In this document: positions 58,880 through 64,000 of the stretch, in pieces
How positions within the stretch are numbered: position 1 is the first letter of the stretch
Layout: each line of letters opens with the position of its first letter
Source of the DNA: Choanephora cucurbitarum
Lineage: Eukaryota; Mucoromycota; Mucoromycetes; Mucorales; Choanephoraceae
NCBI GenBank assembly: GCA_025331435.1
Contig: JAIWNI010000039.1
Location: 186,001 to 250,000, forward strand
DNA: 64,000 bases
Direction of reading: 5' to 3'
The notes under the pieces: model-generated
Told to the model about the DNA's origin: nothing
Seen by the model: the letters and a program-made list of their open reading frames with translations, nothing else
The model's database searches: none
Program-made: the position numbers and the translations under genes

Positions 58880-59556
58880 CAGTATGAACCGAAATAAGCT
58901 GCGGATTTACAAACTCCGCGATTTGAACACGTAACCCATTGTTGTTCTTTGTTAGTCTTTTCATCACTTTTTTCTTAATAAACATACGAAAATAAGCACT
59001 TCGACAGTTGTTCCCGCATCCAAAGAAGCTATCAAGCATCTTTCCGAATATATTTATGGTAGTTGAGCTGGCACTTTTATGTATCAAAACAACATTGCTC
59101 AGATCGCCAGAGATCTTGACCTCAACACCATCATTTTTGAGTTCTGGCAAGAAAGTCTCTTTGACCACTTTTCGAGTAGCCGTGGGTCGTATGAACTTCA
59201 AATCATGTGCCGCAACAATAAAGCCAGCTCTGAAGCCTAGACATAAAGACTCACGTTTGGCTTGGGTTCTTTGATGGTATGGGGATGCTTTCATGCAAAT
59301 GATGTTGACCCTCTTGTGGCACAATATGGATCAATTGATCGAAAAGTATTTGTTCAATGTTTGGTTGATTGTTGCCTTCCTTGGATTGAAAAAGAGTCTG
59401 GGAAGACCAACATTGACTACATATTGTAGGAAGACAATGCTCCATGCCATGTAGGAGCATACTCTAGGTGTTTTAAGATAAAGACTATGACGAACATCCT
59501 TTATGGTGTAAGGTACTTATTAAATTTAAGATCCGCAACTTATTTCCGTTCACACT
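58880..59556 (+). mobile_element. Deleted Tc1/mariner element
   Basis: Terminal inverted repeats CAGTATGAACCGAAATAAGC (left) and, inverted, CAGTGTGAACGGAAATAAGT (right) match over about 27 bases with four differences, and TGCGGAT extends the match. Both ends are flanked by TA (58878-58879 and 59557-59558), the Tc1/mariner target duplication. The 677-base length is about half that of an intact element. Only the middle of the transposase is recognisable, so this is a dead deletion derivative. Confidence 0.88.
59241..59515 (+). pseudogene. Tc1/mariner transposase fragment
   Basis: The plus strand reads LTFGLGSLMVWGCFHANDVD, a recognisable Tc1 catalytic-domain stretch (G-G-S-x-MVWG-C-F). It continues to the EDNAPCH motif that carries a catalytic acidic residue of the DDE triad. 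A TAG stop (59427-59429) lies just before EDNAPCH where Gln is expected. The N-terminal DNA-binding half and the C-terminal end are missing. It cannot make active transposase. Confidence 0.85.
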
Positions 59557-59849
59557 GTATACGTGAATGCGCAAGCCTCAAAACGCAAAAAAAAATCTCG
59601 ACACGCAAAAAAAAAAATCTTGATGCTGTTTTATGACGGATTGATTTCTGTCTTTAAAAATAAAACCAACTGTTTATTGTGTTAATAGAATATATAGAAA
59701 ATGTATAATATAGTCATACCAATTGTAGTTGTTGGTTTAGAATATGAAATATGAAAAGTAAGAAATGCCAAGTCAAATAAGAAATAAGAAAAGTCGAGGA
59801 AAAGAAGAAAAGTTATGAAACGTCTTAGGTAATAGATTGCATGCATATT
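59557..59849. other. Spacer between the Tc1 relic and the LINE 3' end
   Basis: This short AT-rich gap contains two near-copies of ACGCAAAAAAAAA...TC (about 59583 and 59603). No gene is seen. Confidence 0.45.
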
Positions 59850-62800
59850 TTTTTTTTGTATAATGATTTTATTATTAAAATAATTAGTCACACATCGCGG
59901 AGGGGTGTAACGTGGGGAAACTAGATTATGGAAAGAAAGGTCAATCAATAACCTATGCTAGAAGAGGATGATGCTTGAGCACAATTGAACAAAGACTGAG
60001 AATGTCATTGACAATGCGTTCTTGGTCGAAGTTGGTAGAGTGTATGACGGTGTTCCAGTAGGCAGTCCAAATACGCCATTGAGTAATGGCCAAGATTTGT
60101 ATCAGAGTCTTATCAAAGGGTACTAAAGGATGGTCACCATCGAGACAGAGCGTCTTGAAAATTTGAGAGGGAGTAAAGTACACGAGAGGGTAAAAACAAA
60201 CGAGAATCTCGACCCATATGGCCCATTTGAGTGGACAATGGATAACAAAATGAGGAATGGAGTCGGCTTGCCTAAAACAGAGGCGACAGTATTCAGATGG
60301 AGCCCTTCCAATTGCTGATAGAGTCATTGCCGTCGGGAGTTTTCTGCAAAGTAGTCGATACCAAAGGTCTCTTGCTGGTAAAGGCATGAAAGTTGCCCAG
60401 AGTAGACGAAGTCAAGAAGCTGGAATGGGTAGGATGCGGCGCTTGGCGTCATCGAATTGATGCATAGTATATCCACGCGAAGAGAAGCGTGTCCAGAGAG
60501 GATGAGAGGTCACTTGATCTTCGAGATAGGCAGGATGGAGATCCCCTTCATCGATATCGATGTCTTGTAGAATGTATCGCCAGAGGAAAGGTAATAGTTG
60601 GACTCGCCTACGACACAGGATATCTAGAAACAGGGTATGGCACAGTCGAGGGAAGACAGAGCACTCGGATTGCACACGTATCCGGAGGCGATGCTGTGAT
60701 GGATCCACAGTAAAGAAAGTGTCCGCTAGCAACGTAGGGTGTCTATCTAGCCAATAATTATCTAGGGTGGTCTGGAACAGTCTGCGTAAAGGCATTTTCA
60801 AAAGCAACGAGATGCTTCAGCAGGAGAGATCCAGTTCAACTCCAAGGTAGTCAAAGGCACGGAAAATTGCCGAAAGAATTGATGTATTAGAGCAAAGAGG
60901 ATGGGAGCGAAAGGACGGTTCAAACAATGCCAATGAAGGTATACTAGAGACAGGAGTAAAGAACCCTAAGTGATAACTTAATGCTGAAGCTGCCAGTCCA
61001 TCGTTTTGTTGTTGAAATAGACTAAATAACCATTTCATTTGCAGTAGTAGGTGCTGTCGGGAGGGTTCGAGGAGGTCTACCTCTCCTTTGTTGTATTCGA
61101 GGCAGAGTTGATTGTAAGCTACTCGGGGGAATTTGTTTTGCCATACAAATGAGTAGATCAAACTGCGAACTTTGTCAAAGAAGCTCTTCGGTGGATTGAG
61201 GAGCCTAATAGTGAACCAAAGTTTAGATAGTATCAGAGATTTGGACACCGTTGCCCATCCCCTTAAAGAGAGACCCCTAGAGGAGAAAGCCTGAATCTGT
61301 GCTTTGATGTTTTCCAACAGCATGTTTTTGATATACCTGCGTTGTGAAACGGTGTAACTGATGTAAAAACCCAGATAGCGAAAAGCAATAGGGGAAGAGG
61401 CATGGTAGTAACGTGAGATCTGATGTTCTCGGAAAAGGCTCTGCCACGTGGAGCGCACACGTCCATCTAGAGCGAAGGCTTCGGTCTTGTGTTGATTGAA
61501 ACGTGCATTAGAAACAGCTCCATAGGCCTGCAGATGATGTTGCAGTCTGGTGAAGTCGTGACTGTCATGGACAAACACGCAAATATCATCAGCATAGGCC
61601 AAACATTTTACCTGTTGTCGCTGTCCCTGATGAGTAGATACATAACCCCTATATGCCTCATCTTGAATGATTAACAAGAGCAATGGTTCTAAAGCAAGAT
61701 TAAACAAAAGAGGTGACAGAGGGTCACCCTGTCTGAGGCCACGCTCCTGATGCACTGCTGCCGTAAAGAATCCGTTCACATTGATGTAGACTGAGTTACC
61801 AAAAAACAACCGATCTAGGCATTCGATCATCATGGGAGGAAATTGAAACGCCTGTAAGACTTGCAAAAGGTATGAACCTAAGACTCTATCGTACGCCTTT
61901 TCCTGATCTAAAAGAAGGTCGATGCCTGGGGTTGATTGATACTGAGCTTGTTGAGTGATCGAATGTACTATCAAGCCATTCTCACCAATAAATCTCCCTG
62001 GTAGAAAGCCTGTCTGATATATATTGATCAACCTAGTCACAATTGGAGCCAGTCTTTTAGTCAACATTCTAGTGAAGATTTTTGCATCACAGTTGATAAG
62101 GGATATGGGTCTCCAATTCTTCAGGTCCTGTAAATCATTTTTCTTTGGGAGGAGGCGTACCCGGATGTCCTTCCACGATGGAGGGAAAATACCTTTGGTC
62201 AGCGCATCATTGTAGACCTCTTCAATTAATGGTTCTAAGGCTGGCAGACTAAAGAGCAGGTGCAAATAAGCGTAGCCCAGTCCATCACTACCAGGACTGC
62301 TTTGCTTGGGGCTTCTCTTGGATAAATGCTGTAGCGTCTCACTGGTAATGCAATCCATCAATGCATCCCTATCATCATCATTCAAGCAGCGCTCAAAACG
62401 GATACCCTGGAGATAGGAACCGATAGAGTCATTGTTTATCGGATCTGATGTGTAAAGGTCTTGATAGAATCGATGCGCTATTTTTTCCATTGCTTTCTGA
62501 TTAGTATGTGGGAGATCAGGAGTAGGGCTCAGGGTATCTCTTAGGCCTGTCATGCGTTGTTGCGCGACCCTCCGGGTGTGGATGGATTTGAGATAGCCTA
62601 TATTCTTTTCCCCATTTTCCTGCCAACGGATGCCCGATTTGAGAATTGCGATCTGAGCAATCTCTTGTTGCAAAGTCTGGATCTGATAGTCCAGTGGTGG
62701 AAGAAGTTGCGCTCTCAATGATGTGGAGGCTTAGTCCGAAGTATTCTGTTTCGACGTTTCTCCAACAGTCGTAAAGTACGGGTTCTCCAATCATTGTATT

Positions 62801-63470
62801 TTACTGAGTATTCTTTAATCGCCTTGCGAGTAGTTTCTTTTACATGTTCCCATTTCTGCTGAGGAGTATCTGCTTCTTGCCAATCTGTCATAATTCGTTG
62901 GATTCTTTGTTCAAGGTCATCACGCAATTTGGAGTGAGAGGCATAAGTAGGATTACCTCGCCAAATCCCAGGGCCTGTCGAAGAAGTACCCATGCGTAGT
63001 TGCATGCTCAGTATGGAATGATCAGACCAGATGCTCGGAAGTGGTGAAATGTTAGTGTTGCATAAACCTTGTCTAATTTCGTGGCCTAGATAAATGTAAT
63101 CAATGGTCGACATGGAATAATCGGTTCCTCTCTTGCGCTGAAACTTAGGGAAATTTTGAAGCTCCCCCGAAATCATAGCGTTGTGAAAGGTTTGAGTTAG
63201 CATGCTCCTCCATCGCTGTGAAGTGGAGACATGTAACTCGCCTTGGCGTAGATGGGAGTAGTTGAAATCTCCTGAGATAATAAGTTGTTCTAAGTCAATA
63301 ATGCTTCGCATACTATCTAGTAGATCATGCAAATGTTCAAAGAAAGTACGGCCACCGATCAAAAATCAAGGATGTAAATTACGTCCTGGGATGCCAGCTT
63401 GACATTATTTTTACGTCTTTCATGATGTCGAAAAAGCGTTCTGACATCCTGTATTGTTACACGAAAATTG
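59850..63470 (-). mobile_element. Decayed LINE (non-LTR) retrotransposon, L1-like
   Basis: The element lies on the minus strand. A T-run at 59848-59857 on the plus strand is the likely poly(A) tail. It carries an apurinic-endonuclease region, a reverse transcriptase and a C-terminal zinc knuckle in the order expected of L1-like ORF2. The 5' part, including any ORF1, is absent or unrecognisable beyond about 63470. Mucor and relatives carry an L1-like family (Grem-LINE1) that marks pericentric DNA; membership here is a hypothesis. Confidence 0.85.
59953..63362 (-). pseudogene. LINE ORF2 remnant (endonuclease + reverse transcriptase)
   Basis: The endonuclease part (62715-63362) has ISGDFNYS, TIDYIYL and WSDHSIL, the active-site blocks of AP-type LINE endonucleases, but lacks its N-terminus. 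A frameshift near 62715 leads into the reverse transcriptase: KNWRPISLINCDAKIFTRML, DQEKAYDRV, QGDPLSPLLFNL and the catalytic YADD. The same frame then carries two in-frame TGA stops (60817-60819 and 60412-60414). Beyond them a zf-RVT-like block reads DLWYRLLCRKLPT and CRLCF...HFVIHC, and the frame ends at 59953. Trp is expected at both TGA positions by context, which suggests TGG-to-TGA changes. A further shift lies near 63362. The copy is inactive. Confidence 0.88.
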
Positions 63471-64000
63471 ACTTTAAAAACCTGATTCAGCTTCAGCATT
63501 CACTTTTGGACATTTTGTGTAACATGAAAAGTGGAACCTAGTGCGATTCTGATCTGATCTGGGCCTTCAGTATCTATGAATTGATTGGATCATAGCTTAT
63601 AATCATTTGGAACATTGGTATACGATAATTGGATTGATTTTAGATGGATGACTTTTATTATTTACAAAAAATACTATATATGGAACGTATTATATACTAA
63701 ATAACGCACTATTACGGCGGCTAGGAGCAGGGAGTAATAGACGAGGTAGATAAGGAAGCTAAAAGTCTTGGAGTAAGGCAATTAAAGAGCAAGCTATGAT
63801 CAAGTCTTGCAAACAAGTATGCATAACCGGGCAGGACTCAAAAGTAGGCTAATACAACTCTATTAAAATGAATGTCAACAAAAGGTTATATATAGGATAC
63901 TCGATGACGCTTACCTACTTACTTGCGCAATATTTCGACTATGGAAAGAAATAAAGGTTAACAAAACGCTAAAGATAAGCAATAAATATAAAATACCTTT
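63471..64000. other. Right-edge sequence
   Basis: AT-rich DNA beyond the recognisable LINE. Part of it may be the LINE's decayed 5' region; the translated fragments are too broken to assign. No other feature is seen. Confidence 0.35.

Noticed and set aside
58866..59324. 152-codon minus-strand frame
   Set aside because: It lies inside the Tc1 relic, antisense to the recognisable transposase and spanning the left terminal repeat. No family was recognised.
1..64000. CRISPR arrays, rRNA, tRNA and telomeric repeats
   Set aside because: No regularly spaced repeats, no rRNA signatures, no convincing A/B-box pair with a cloverleaf, and no telomere-like repeat array were seen on either strand.

Overview
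The window is nuclear DNA from a filamentous fungus, most probably a Mucoromycota/Mucorales species. The evidence is AT-rich spacers, many short GT-AG introns (mostly 45-80 bases), pyrimidine-rich leaders before start codons, fungal versions of housekeeping proteins (IRA-type neurofibromin, Tom20, RPS30 without ubiquitin, YAT-type amino-acid permease), and a LINE and Tc1/pogo relics of the kind common in this phylum. The placement is inferred from protein style and gene structure, not from a search. All exon joins below were made by hand from frame continuity and splice signals.

Layout. 0-2 kb: CCT1 chaperonin (-). 2-5.7 kb: gene-poor spacer. 5.7-13.1 kb (-): a small tandem WWE-like protein and a giant Sel1-repeat protein with an N-myristoylation-type start. 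14.9-19.9 kb (-): an Ayr1-like reductase in ten exons and three short lineage-specific proteins. 21.1-22.0 kb: a foldback element with near-identical 297-base arms. 22.8-33.9 kb (+): the lipid-transfer protein VPS13 in about 23 exons. 34.0-35.9 kb: the divergent ribosomal pair RPS1 (-) and RPS30 (+), both split right after the start codon. 37.5-38.0 kb: a very basic protein (-). 38.8 kb: a pogo-type MITE. 39.4-40.0 kb (+): 5-hydroxyisourate hydrolase with a PTS2 peroxisomal signal on a separate first exon. 40.4-42.1 kb (-): amino-acid permease. 43.6-44.8 kb (-): an unrecognised protein with a possible nuclease-like core. 45.7-47.3 kb (+): Tom20 import receptor fused to a SET/MYND module. 47.9-57.0 kb (-): IRA/neurofibromin RasGAP. 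57-64 kb: gene-free tail with a possible structured RNA, a deleted Tc1/mariner copy and a decayed LINE.

The genes do not form one pathway. Several act at membranes or organelle contacts (VPS13, Ayr1, Tom20, the HIU hydrolase in peroxisomes, the permease), and IRA controls Ras/cAMP signalling. The most unusual items are the Tom20-SET/MYND fusion with a degenerate SET active site, the PTS2 micro-exon on the HIU hydrolase, the complementary arms inside the RPS1 intron, the long-arm foldback element, and a recurrent A-run 3' splice site.
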